From Salminus brasiliensis (lineage: Eukaryota > Chordata > Actinopteri > Characiformes > Bryconidae), in contig NC_132894.1 in assembly GCF_030463535.1 (NCBI RefSeq), positions 11,085,933-11,149,932 on the forward strand: DNA of 64,000 nucleotides. The letters run 5' to 3'. This document shows positions 38,766 to 54,880 of the stretch, in pieces. The translations under genes and the position numbers were made by a program. Position 1 is the first letter of the stretch. Each line of letters starts with the position of its first letter. The notes beneath the pieces are model-generated. The model saw only the letters and a program-made list of their open reading frames with translations, made no database searches and was not told the DNA's origin.

Positions 38766-38807
38766 TGACGTCAAAACGAGGCCTGCATCAGCTGTTGCCA
38801 TGGAAAC
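38766..38807. promoter_or_regulatory. Palindromic CRE (TGACGTCA) and X-box-like site
   Basis: A full CRE palindrome lies at 38766-38773. GTTGCCATGGAAAC at 38794-38807 differs by one base from the RFX X-box palindrome GTTGCCATGGCAAC. The surrounding 150 bp is GC-richer than its flanks. Which gene, if any, it serves is unknown. Confidence 0.45.
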
Positions 38808-40791
38808 AGGGAGACAGGGTGATCAGGTGACTTATGAAGGAGGATAAACTGTAGAGAAGGATTGTAGTGTTTTTCTGACAGCCAGAGAGAAAAGTTCAGC
38901 TGATTCTTAGCAGCTCATTGCAGAAACTGTTTACTTTAGGTGTATTGATCAATTGATTATTGTTTATTGTTTATTAATCTGCTATTTGTAAATTAATGCA
39001 TATTTTGAATATCTAAATACTGGATTAAATACTGGTCTTCATTTTTGACCTGTTCTAAATGTCTCACATTGACAAGTGCAGGGCAGGATGCATAGGAAGA
39101 TAAAATATTGGTTAATATTCATGCTATTTGTCGTGCTGTACAGCTTCCGGTGGCACAGGATTGCATCCCAACCTCTGCTTTTCAGTCATTTATGTTCGCT
39201 CACTACAATACACAGCAAATACACCACACAACCATTAGGAATTTTTGCTGTATTCAACCAATCCTGTTCTACTGGCTCATAAATAAACTAAACATCAGTC
39301 TAACTCCTGCAAACAAGATGTTAACCAGAAGACACAATTTAACTGAAGAATGTAGGTGCTGTATATTTGACACTGAGCTGAAGCTACTTAGCTTTTTCTG
39401 TATTAGCCAACTAGACCTTGAGGCTGAAGTAAAACACTTTCTCAGGTTGTGAATATGTACTTGTAATGTCACAAAACTGAGAGGTCAAGTCTTAGAGCTT
39501 TATCTAACAAGAACAACAAATAAACATTAATTAGCAGCAGAACCCCAGTTAGCTATTAACCTTTACCTTAAAGTTGTACATTATGGGAGTCAAACTAATT
39601 GCACTGACCAAATAACTGACCATATCAGAAAGTGAAAGACAATTTTTCATGAATTACTACACCAAACAAATCCCAATACAGCATATGATCAGAAAATACT
39701 GTTATAGCTTACAGTGCCTTCTGTTTGAGGCAGTGAAATAAAAATTATTTTACAATTATGCACATTTTTATGTCCAACTTAAGTTTCTTTTTCTAAAATT
39801 TGACTCAAGTCAGAAACTCAAAATAAAGCAGAACCGAAAGCGGCTACAGCACACGTTTGCCAACACACCCCCAAAAAGAGACGAAGATGGAGATGGCTTG
39901 ATGGTTGTCCAAAACCATTTCATGCGATACCTTTCTTTTATATATTTTTTATAAAATACTTCAAAATATTATCTTTAGCACTTCGTTTTCTCTAGAATGA
40001 TGTACTTTATACCAGACTGCTCTGAACAGCTGTTTGCAGAAATGTGAAAATCTTAACCTTAAACTTAAATTCTGGTCTTAATCCTTAAGCTCACCTGAAG
40101 AGGGTGCTATACTGTAATTGCAAACCATAAGGTATGGCATTTTATTTTTACTCCTACATGAAAACCATGGATTTGCTGTTAGTGCTCTAATTTTCATTTT
40201 TATGCCCAATAGAAAAGAATGGAAATATATATTAGAATAAACTGAAATGATAATTTTTTTTAACAAAAAATGTTTATTGATAAGTCCACTGCTCATAATT
40301 CAAGTGAAAATAGACAAATCAGGTGGTAAAACCAGAAACCAAAGAGTTAAACAGAGACCAGAATCCAAAGAGGAAATTAAAAATGTTACAGTGACACAAT
40401 GGATGCCATTTTTGTATATGAGGAATTCAACTTAAAATTGGAAATATCCAGGGCATCCTGAACATTTAAATGAAACTTATTTCTTTTCCTAGGTGACCGT
40501 CTATGAAAGACGTTTCCTGAAACCTGAAATCTTCTTGTTTGCATATCACATGTACTATGAAGAAACATACATATTTTTATTTACTATAGAAAGCCCCCTG
40601 GATACATGTGATGCAAAAGTAACTTAATATGCCAATCTATACCAAAGAAATTAAACTGCTGCATTAAAATCAGATCATGGGGGAGGACAAAAGGTATTGC
40701 AATGCAATGATGACATTAGAAGGTAGCAGTGTACTTCTGGTGAGAATAACAATCAATGGCTTAAGACAAAAAGGGGGAAGGTACTGTGTGT

Positions 40792-42631
40792 TCAGTGCTG
40801 GTTTTTGACTCCCTGTGGTTTACCAGGTTTTTTGTCTTGCTGCTGTCCACGGCCAGTACCTGGCATCCCTCTTCCCCGGCCACCAAATACACCTAAGAAA
40901 AAAATAAATACAAGATTACAAGATTACAATACTTCACTTTTTAATTTGAGCTCTTAACTGACTGAAAACACCACCCATTCACTTTCTCGCCACATGGCCA
41001 TCTTATTTTACCTCGGCCAGCGCCACCTCCTCTGCCCTTTCCTTGCTGTTTGTTCTGCTGCATGCCACCCCTGCCACGGCCCTTGGAGAGAACCTCCTCT
41101 TTTACCATGTCAATGATTTCATCAGGGATTCGCAAGTATTTGATAGTGCTTCCCCGGATGTAGCACTCAGGCATCCTCCAGAACTTATCTCCATCCTGCA
41201 CAAAGACATACAAACACAGTTAGACTTGGTTATTTCATCCCTTTTTTTGCCTGAAACGACCATTTTCAAAATGTAAAAACTGAGTCACCAGTTTATTAGA
41301 TACAACTTTACCTTCGCATACCTTGTTTTACCATTTTATCATTAACCAGATATTATTTGGGTGTTGGACCATTTACAATAGAGTGATACTGGTACCAGAC
41401 AAATTGTGACTGTGTACCTGACAAACTGACCGATGAGTGAAGTTACAAGGTAGGTGTAAAACTGGTGATTCTACTTACTCGAGAGGTACAGATGACTTCT
41501 CGTAGATTAATGTTCATCCAGTTGTCACAGCTGACCAGGTGACCGTTGTATGTCTCCCCGTTCTTCAGCTCCACCAGCTAGAATTGGGTAGACACATTAT
41601 TCAGGTAGTTTTCTGGTGGAAAGTAACACTTCTTCATCTTCCTTAAAAAGCTAAACATTTCAAGGTAAATGGACCCTGACAATATGTATTTAGTTTACAA
41701 TGTTACTGAATTGGTATTAAAAACCTTTGTACTTACCATAGGGTGGTTCTGTGCTGTTTTCAGTAAAGATAGCGGAAGCTATAGGGGGAAAAAAACAACA
41801 GTTTTATCCATTACAGCATGGTATAGCATGAAAATCTTAAACTATTAAAAAAAAAAACATACTTATTACATATTACGCTCTCTTTTTAGTGAAAGGTTGG
41901 TATATGGTGAAGGTTGTAACAGCATATAAGATCACAATAGCAATAATGTATTGTAATGTTTTAAATAAAGAAATAATTTCAACAATCCTTCATGGGAAAG
42001 TAAAACTGCTATGCTTTCACCCTTCTGTGTTTTGCAGGGTCCACTTATATGTTGTTCATGTTGTCCAACTATTGCTGTCCATTGTTGTGTTTTTATAGAT
42101 CAGTTGTATTTTTTTTTTTTTTTTACCAGAAACGGTGCTACAGTGCAATCGTCGACCAGATCTGTGTAGTATATAGTGTAACTCATTAGAATCAAGACAT
42201 TTTAAAAACACAGAATCGACTTATCGAGTCTAAGCTCGCTAGTGCTCTCCTAAATCGTACCGAACCTTAAAATCTGTGCATCATTGGCCAGCTAGCTACA
42301 TCACCTCAAGCGCTCACATCCTGAGCTTCTATTAGCATTAGCTAGCTTTTAGCCTGAGGGTTTAACAGATTTGGGAACGTGCTAAAGATTTCTGAACATT
42401 ACTGATGCAGGGTGTGCTTGTTTTGCCATTCAATACAGAAAGTTAATTGGAGAAGCGACCTTAGAATCTTTGTACCACGAACTGACGTTAGTTAGCCAGC
42501 TTTAGCTTTAGCCAGCTAGCTAGCAGGCTACTGTTCACTGCACTAGACCGGTGTTCGGTAGCTATCTAGCACTAGCCAGCGCTTGGTGTAAAATTTCCAG
42601 TGCAGCTAAATGCGAATTGTACACTTACCAT
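40792..42631 (-). CDS. lsm4: U6 snRNA-associated Sm-like protein LSm4, complete, 5 exons
   Basis: A subunit of the nuclear LSm2-8 ring that binds the U6 snRNA 3' end for splicing, and of the cytoplasmic LSm1-7 ring in mRNA decapping/decay. Minus-strand exons in transcript order are 42629-42631 (coding part), 41737-41778, 41479-41577, 41012-41195 and 40792-40892; they give 142 residues. The protein starts [20 protein letters not shown]. The Sm1/Sm2 fold includes [15 protein letters not shown] and the RNA-contact segment [11 protein letters not shown]. The C-terminal tail is Arg/Gly-rich ([20 protein letters not shown]). Human LSM4 is 139 residues. The initiator ATG is the last codon of exon 1, directly before GTAAGT, so the open frame alone would miss it. 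The 5' UTR and likely promoter lie at about 42632-42800. Confidence 0.96.
41779..42628 (-). other. lsm4 intron 1
   Basis: Separates the ATG-only coding segment from exon 2. AT-rich with a long T run near 42108-42125 and repeated GCTAGCTAG-type words. No additional exon supported. Confidence 0.65.
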
Positions 42632-42800
42632 ATCGGCTGACTGAATGAACTAGCTAGTTATTTATTGCGTTTTTAAATTCAACCGCTGAAATCTGAGGTC
42701 AATATTTTGCCAAACTTTCAGTTCAACATCAAGCAGCTCAAGCCTCATCCTTCTCTGCGCCGCTACTTTTCATCCGGGTTATTACTGTGCAGCCCGGCGA
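42632..42800 (-). promoter_or_regulatory. lsm4 5' UTR and likely core promoter
   Basis: Directly upstream of the ATG on the minus strand. It is followed by a GC-richer patch at about 42745-42800 with CpGs and an ETS-like CATCCGGG (+ strand). No TATA box at a convincing distance. Confidence 0.4.
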
Positions 42801-43520
42801 AAATTCAAAATAAAAGTTGCATTTTCGTGCGTTTTTTATTTGTTTATTTGTTTGTTTTGGAGCTAGTCAAACGAACTTTTAAAACCACATTTTTAAAATA
42901 TGATCGTTTATGTCTCTAAATATATTAATACTTATTCATATTACTATTTCAACATCACCATATTTGTGTGTTTCGATTTTTTTTGTGCCCACCACAAAAA
43001 GAAGTGTTATATGGTATATATAATATAGATCAAATTTGGCCCCCGCCCTTAACCCATCTGTGTAGTAAAAAAAAAAAAACACACACACACACACACACAC
43101 ACACAGTGATATAGCTAGTGAGCACACGTGCCCGGAGCAGTGGGCAGCCAGGGTTAATATTGGCCATGTGCCAAACCCAGATATTAAACACACAACCCTG
43201 TCACTGACAGCCTGGTTTTCTTCAGATAAATCTTTTATAGTTATGTCATTATGGAAATGTGGGTGGAATAATATCAACAAATAACCCACAACACAGCCAA
43301 ACAGCTGGCTTAGAGTAGATTTGTTTCATGCAGAATTCACAATAACTTTAATAAATTAAGGGTGACAGCAATGATCAGGTTAACAAATCAACAATACCAT
43401 ATTTTTCATTTTATTTTATTATTTAGAATTATTGTATCACAAAATTATACATTTGGACATTGCATAAAATGAGAAAGTTATATACAAATGTTACAGCAGT
43501 TCTGTTCAAATTATGCTAAA
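42801..43520. other. lsm4-ddx49 intergenic region
   Basis: AT-rich. It contains poly(A) followed by (AC)n at about 43067-43105. On the minus strand, poly(A) signals for ddx49 (TTTATT on +) lie at 43410-43415 and 43415-43420, about 105 bp past the ddx49 stop. Confidence 0.6.
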
Positions 43521-48668
<5,148 letters not shown>

Positions 48669-49417
48669 TAGTTATTCGGTTTCCAGGCGAATATGACTTT
48701 AAGTCGAGCTTAACGTGGATTTTAAAGCTGGCACTTTTAAAATTCGGGGTTTTCTACTTTTGAAGTGTCGAGGAGGAGAAGCCTCGAAACCCTCGTGGAG
48801 CCTTCAGTCGGGCGCATGGGCTACGTCATACAACTGCGTCCCGAGACAGGACGCGCCTCTTCCCTCAGCGGATGGTTCCATATAGAAAGCGCTGCGTAGA
48901 ATCAATACAGACAGGGATGTCTAGGTTAGCCCTGAAAGTCGTGAAGGAACAGTTGTTAAAAACTGTAGCTATACGGTATATTTAAAGTGTTTGTCCGGGT
49001 TCCTCTATATTGCGCATGAAGCACATATTTAGAAAGTCCGTTCGCGAATTCTGCGCAGCGTCCGCGCAACGCGAACGCCCCCAACGCTTTATGGCATTAC
49101 GTAGTGTAGTTCAGTTCACATTCAGGGGGGGAATAGAGCGCAGGTGAGGGGATGCGAGACGAAGAGGGGCAATTTATCTCAGTTCCTACATGCAGTGCAG
49201 ATAATGTTTCTGCCTGAGCAGCTCCGTGTCTGACTATCAGGTCCAACTTCCAAGTCGGAATGTAAAAGTCTCGCCCTCCCCGGTCATTTCCGAAGAGCCT
49301 CCAGCGTTGTCGTGTACGGCTGCTGCACACTGTAATATGAAGACTGTAAGGCGGTGTGTGATCAGGGGACTTTCAGCCCACGCATGATGCCCCTCACCGT
49401 GTATGCCGTGACCGAAG
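48669..49417. promoter_or_regulatory. CpG-rich bidirectional promoter between ddx49 and klhl26
   Basis: The two start codons point away from each other and are 749 bp apart. CpG is frequent at about 48690-48860 and 49030-49100 and again toward 49417. A CRE-like GCTACGTCATAC lies near 48820, and AAGATGGCGGAG, a YY1-like site, overlaps the klhl26 ATG. A shared control region is inferred from geometry and base composition. Confidence 0.6.
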
Positions 49418-52400
49418 ATGGCGGAGTTGGATGGTGGGGAATTCTCTGCGAATCGTTCACAGAGCAGGTGAGATAAGGACCCCCCTTAAGCTGACTGAAA
49501 CCGCTGGCTGTGTCCAGTTAAGGGGTCACTGCACTGGAGTGAGGATCAGACTTTGTTTTGGAGGATGTGTTAAGCAGGTTGTAATACTTTATTAGCTGAT
49601 TTTATAAAATATTGCATTAACCTGAGCTACCTGTGATCCTATTAAAGGGCAGTTCTGCACTGTAAGCCAGTGGCTGAATGACCTGGATGCTCTGTTGGTT
49701 AGCAACAGCTTCCCAAACCCAGGTTAAAGAGGTGGTTCACTGGAAAATCTCATTTACTCAGGTTTTTTCCCTTTCTTCAAACAGAATCGATCAGACAATA
49801 CATGTTTAATATCCAAAATGTTTTTTTTTGTTGTTGTTTGTTTTACACTGGAGCTACAAAGCTAAAGTAATGTACCCAAAATCCCTTTTAAGACCAATGA
49901 AGCTGGCTGGGTTTGCTTGATATTCATCATTACTGTGATAAATTACATCACAGAATTTAACAATTTGCTTTTTTTGAGCGTATCATTAGATAATATCAAT
50001 ATATAATGTATAAAAATAGATGATTTTACACCATATGCCCTTTAACAGTGGATTTTAGGACAGCCTCTGAATACCTGCCCTAAGATTAAGTGGATTTCAT
50101 AGATTTCACATTCTTGTCTTAGCCTGCATCTATACAAAACCAACCCCAAGTAAACATGCAGAAACTATATTACTTATAGTTAAAGAATAAAAAAATGTAG
50201 TTATTTATTTATTTTAATGTAGTTATATAATTAATTATATACTCTGATTGTGTTCTGCTGTTGCAATTTATGAATTTGACCACTAATATAACGCAAAGTA
50301 TAAGATTGTCTTTTGTCTACAGAATACCTGCTGTTATATCCTCCTTACCCTTTGGCTCCAGTCAAGATAGGTTATTTCTCTGATGAATAATTGACTGTCG
50401 ATGAATAATTAAAAGCAAAAGTGCAGTTGCCAGTGTCAGGTTGACTCGCGCTTAGAAACTGAGAACTGTTGCTGGGGAATTGTAATACGCCAGACCAGTG
50501 AGATGGATTTCAGAAGTTTCATGGATTATACAGACAGAGATTATGAGCTGGGAGTGGTGAGAGATAAAAGACTTATGTAGACTGATTCCTTTTTTCCCCC
50601 CTCAGCATGGCTAACAATAAGAACAGCTCCCTTCGCTGCACATTCTCAGCCCCTAGTCACAGTAGCACTCTTCTGAAGGGGTTATCTGCCCTAAGAGAGC
50701 AAGGCCAGTTGCTGGACGTGGTGCTCGCCATCAACGAAGAACGCTTCCAGGTTCACAAAGCTGTTCTGGCCTCCTGCAGTGATTACTTTAGGTAAGATGA
50801 TACTTTAAAATGTTGGTGATGAAATAATAGTTCATAATGGATCATATGAGCGTAATGCTTGTTTGGTAAAGTGTATGAAGGTAAGCATATGTTCCTGAGA
50901 CATGATACACTTCAATCAATAATTTAAGCAATCATCCCTCTAGCACTTTCTCTCCAGTTAATAGGTTATTTAGTGTTTCTCCTTTCAATGGTTTGTTAAA
51001 TGGGAACAGCATCTCAGCTTTAAATGTATTTGGCCTAATTGGTGAGTGCAGATTTCTCCACTTTAGTAGAATGATGGTGCTGTGTTTTCCTGAGTGCTTA
51101 TGTTAAGCATCCGTTTCTTACAGAGCTATGTTCACTGGTGGCATGAAGGAATCAAACCAGGACACCATTGAGCTAAAGGGCTTGTCAGCCCGTGGACTAA
51201 AGCACATCATTGATTTTGCCTACAGCTCAGAGGTCACTTTAGACCTTGACTGCATTCAGGATGTCCTTGGGGCGGCTGTCTTTCTCCAAATGGTGCCAGT
51301 GGTGGAGCTTTGCGAGGAGTTCCTCAAATCAGCCATGAGCGTGGAGACGTGCCTCAACATCGGCCAGATGGCCACTACCTTCAGCCTGTCCTCGCTGAAG
51401 GAATCCGTGGATGCCTTCACTTTCCGCCACTTCCTGCAGATTGCAGAGGAGGAGGATTTTCTCCACATACCCATGGAGCGGTTAGTGTTCTTCCTGCAAA
51501 GCAATAAACTGAAGAATTGCAGTGAAATTGACCTGTTTCGCGCTGCCATTCGTTGGCTGCAGCACGACGAGTCCCGCCGGGCCGGGGCCAACCAGGTGCT
51601 CTGCCACATCCGCTTTCCGCTCATGCGCTCCTCTGAGCTGGTGGACAGTGTCCAGACGGTGGACATCATGGTAGAGGACGTGCTGTGCCGGCAGTACCTT
51701 CTCGAAGCCTTCAACTATCAGATCCTTCCCTTCCGACAGCATGAGATGCAGTCTCCTCGCACCATCATCCGCTCAGACGTCATCTCACTTATCACTTTTG
51801 GTGGCACACCTTACACTGACAACGACCGAACTGTGAGCAGTAAAGTGTATTATCTCCCAGACATCGCAGCACGGCAGTTCAAGGAGCTGACCGAGATGGA
51901 ATCTGGCTGCAGCCATGCTTGCGTGTCTGTTCTAGACAACTTTGTGTACGTAGTGGGTGGGCAGCACCTGCAGTACCGTAGCGGTGAAGGTGCAGTGGAC
52001 ATTTGCTTCCGATACGATCCCCATTTGAACCAGTGGTTGCGCATTCAGCCCATGCAGGAGAGCCGCATCCAGTTCCAGCTCAACGTTTTGCAGGGCCGAC
52101 TGTATGCCACCGGAGGACGTAACAGATCCGGAAGCTTATCCTCTGTAGAGTGCTACTGCCCCAAGAAAAATGAATGGTCTTATGTGGATTCGCTAAAGAG
52201 AAGGATATGGGGTCATGCAGGGACGACATGCGGAGATAAACTCTATATATCTGGGGGGTACGGGGTTTCTGTAGAGGACAAAAAGACCCTTCACTGCTAC
52301 GATCCGGTCACAGACCAGTGGAACTTCAAGTGCCCTATGAACGAACCACGAGTGCTGCATGCTATGATAAGTGTAAATGACCGTGTGTATGCTTTGGGGG

Positions 52401-52705
52401 GCAGAATGGACCATGTGGACCGCTGCTTTGACGTGCTGGCGGTGGAGTATTATATTCCAGAGACGGATCAGTGGACCACCGTCAGCCCGATGCGTGCAGG
52501 CCAGTCCGAGGCTGGCTGTTGCTTACTGGACCGAAAGATCTATGTCGTTGGAGGGTACAACTGGCATCTAAATAACGTCACAAGCATCGTCCAGGTCTAT
52601 AACACGGAGACGGACGAGTGGGAGAGGGATCTGCACTTTCCAGAGTCCTTTGCAGGAATTGCTTGTACTCCCATAATACTGCCACAGACTGTCACTCAGC
52701 GATGA
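49418..52705 (+). CDS. klhl26: Kelch-like protein 26 (BTB-BACK-Kelch), complete, 3 exons
   Basis: Probably a substrate adaptor of a Cullin-3 ubiquitin ligase, as for most BTB-Kelch proteins; the substrate is unknown. Exons are 49418-49467, 50606-50791 and 51124-52705, giving 605 residues (human 615). Exon 1 reads MAELDGGEFSANRSQS and joins in frame to exon 2; an internal ATG at 50607 is an alternative start but would drop a spliced exon that fits. BTB at about 45-150 (LLDVVLAINEERFQVHKAVL, then FTGGMKES), BACK at about 150-290 (EDFLHIPMERLVFFLQSNKL), six Kelch repeats from about 295 (ITFGGTPY, YVVGGQHLQ, YATGGRNR, YISGGYGV, YALGGRMD, YVVGGYNW). Most of the protein lies in one large exon. Called KLHL26 from overall agreement and the neighbouring crtc1. 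Confidence 0.96.
49468..50605 (+). other. klhl26 intron 1
   Basis: AT-rich, GTGAGA donor, CTCAG acceptor. Nothing else recognised. Confidence 0.65.
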
Positions 52706-54094
52706 CGGCCTGGCTAGAAGACGCGAGGTGACGTTATGTGGGATTGCAAAATGTGGGTCTTGCTTTTAACATTTGCCCCCTGCTCCTTCAGCCATTTGCG
52801 TTGTGGTTGGTCTTCCTTAAAGGAATGTTCAGCATTGTTCAGCCTACTTTACACCGAACACAGACAATCATTTCAACCTTTTGCCCTTTATTTTCACACT
52901 CTACATCCCAACAATTAGGTCTTGAGAGACTGTCTTCCTGGATTTGTATTGATGATGTTTTATCCAGCTTCACAAATTGGAGCAACATGGTAAAAGCATT
53001 TCAGTTACCTGCACTTTCCTTGAAGGGGAATTCAACCAATTCTTCAAATTTTCTGCACATTTAAAAGGTCAAGATGTTAACAAAGTCATTCTAATGGTTT
53101 AATATTAAGTGACTTCTGTATTAGTGTTTCAAGAGTTTCAAGTAAGTGAGTTTCCTGTAATTTTCCAAAACTACTGAAATGGTAGTGATGGTAATCAGTC
53201 ATCTGCTACAGATGCTGCAGATTGACTGGGGTTAAATGCTGTTGATCTTCATGACGTTTCTTTAGATTGGTTGTTTAAGATGACCTTAGGACTGTCTTGG
53301 TCCCTTGGTCCTGCATGCCATGAGCATCTGTGCGAGTGATTTCATATTCTCATATGTTTGTGTAAAGTGTGTAAAGACAAGCCTTCCATGTGTGACCCTA
53401 CAGTCCAACCACGAAAGGATAAAGGTAAGACAACTAAAATGACATACAACTATGCACCTTCTTCTAAATACTTAATAATAATAATGTACAGGATCTCGAA
53501 CAACTCAACATTCAACTGGCAACTGAAGTCCTCAACATTCTATAAGCGTGTCCAGTTTGCTGCAGTGGTTTCTCGAGCTTAGGCCTAAGAAGCCCACACT
53601 CTGCATGTTTTAGTCTTGTCCCTAGCCTACCAAACCTGATTTAGCTCATCAGCTAATTAATAAGCCCTTCACAAGCTGGGTCAGGAGCATTAGAACCAGT
53701 GAAATTACAAAATTTGTGCAGAACATAAGGTCACCAGACTTTCACAAGCCTCATTAGCACTTCTGGGGTTGCTGGTGTGTTCTATTCCTAAATGTGTAAG
53801 GAATGGTTCAGATCCAGTGTTCACTAGTCAAGATGTTTTTTGTTTTTTTTTGTGTCCGTCATACATAACAATATGCCTTACAGTGTTGGAAACCACATAA
53901 ACAAGCCTGTTTCAGACAAAGTGAATAACTGCAGTTTGAGGCAAGTGTGACTATTAATGCTAACTGATAGGTTTAATATAAAAAGTGGAACCAAAACTAT
54001 TCATTCCTCAATTTATTTCTGTTCCTCCAAATATGGTTGACTTTATTCGGCAGATCAGAAGATTTTCTTACTAAAGCACAATTACAATCTTAAT

Positions 54095-54166
54095 CAAAAT
54101 GTGTGTGTGTGTGTGTGTGTACATATGTATGTATGTGTGTGTGTGTACATATGTGTATATATATAT

Positions 54167-54212
<46 letters not shown>
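54095..54212. repeat. Compound (TG)n/(TATG)n microsatellite
   Basis: Successive TG, TATG/TGTG, TATA and TG runs over nearly 120 bp. Confidence 0.95.
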
Positions 54213-54229
54213 GGGGAGGGGTAATCAAA

Positions 54230-54880
54230 ATATCTGTTACTGTGAATAACTAAGCAAGTACAAAATGACCCAGCGCCTCTTAGGGTTGTCCTTACACTTC
54301 ATTGAAACTTCATCAGTGCACCACCACTCCAGAGTCTGCTAAATCTTCTTAAAGGGTCTTTTGCAGTGCAGTGGGGGCTTTGATTTGCCTCTTTCTGAAG
54401 GTTTTCTTGGTCTTCCAGATCTGAACTTGACCTTCACTGTTCCTGTTATATACCATTTATTATTACATTAGGACATTATGAAGAAACAGCTTCTTGAAGA
54501 AACGTTTAGCCTTGTCATGCTTTGTTTGTTGGGGTGGGGGGGGGGTTGTGTGTGTGTTTTTTTTTTTTTTGTTTTTTTTAAGAGTGCTAGCCAGTGGCTT
54601 AGAGTTCATAGCTGCTGATTGTTGAGACACGATTTGAGAAGTCAAAGTATTTATAAAACAGTGTTTTGTAATTAAGCCATATTCCTAACAAGCTAAATAA
54701 GGTCTGAGACTACTTAAAAGTAGGAGAGCTCAAATTTATTGGGGTGCCCAAACTTTCAAAAGGTGCACCTAAAAAAAACTTGCACTACTCTTGTGTAAAA
54801 TGCAGTTCAGGTTGTCTTCTACTCACTTAACTATTCACAGTAACAAATTTGGACAGGGTGCCCAAACCTTTGCTTTCCGC
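54230..54880 (-). repeat. Remnant of an interspersed element
   Basis: Contains AGAGTGCTAGCCAGTGGCTT, TTATTGGGGTGCCCAAACTT and a second GGGTGCCCAAACCTTTGC, which recall ends and interior of a fish interspersed family. The class is not assigned, and no intact frame is present on either strand. Confidence 0.4.

Larger units (their letters stand above)
38591..40791. other. rab3a-lsm4 convergent intergenic region
   Basis: No gene supported. It contains the perfect hairpin at 38720-38754, the CRE/X-box cluster at 38766-38807, and the lsm4 3' UTR at its right end. Candidate lsm4 poly(A) signals (TTTATT on the + strand) are at 40576-40581 and 40273-40278. Confidence 0.55.

Noticed and set aside
51256-51714. 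Long antisense open frame (152 codons) in klhl26
   Set aside because: It lies opposite a strongly supported coding exon. It has Ser/Arg-rich composition of a reverse-frame shadow and no homology.
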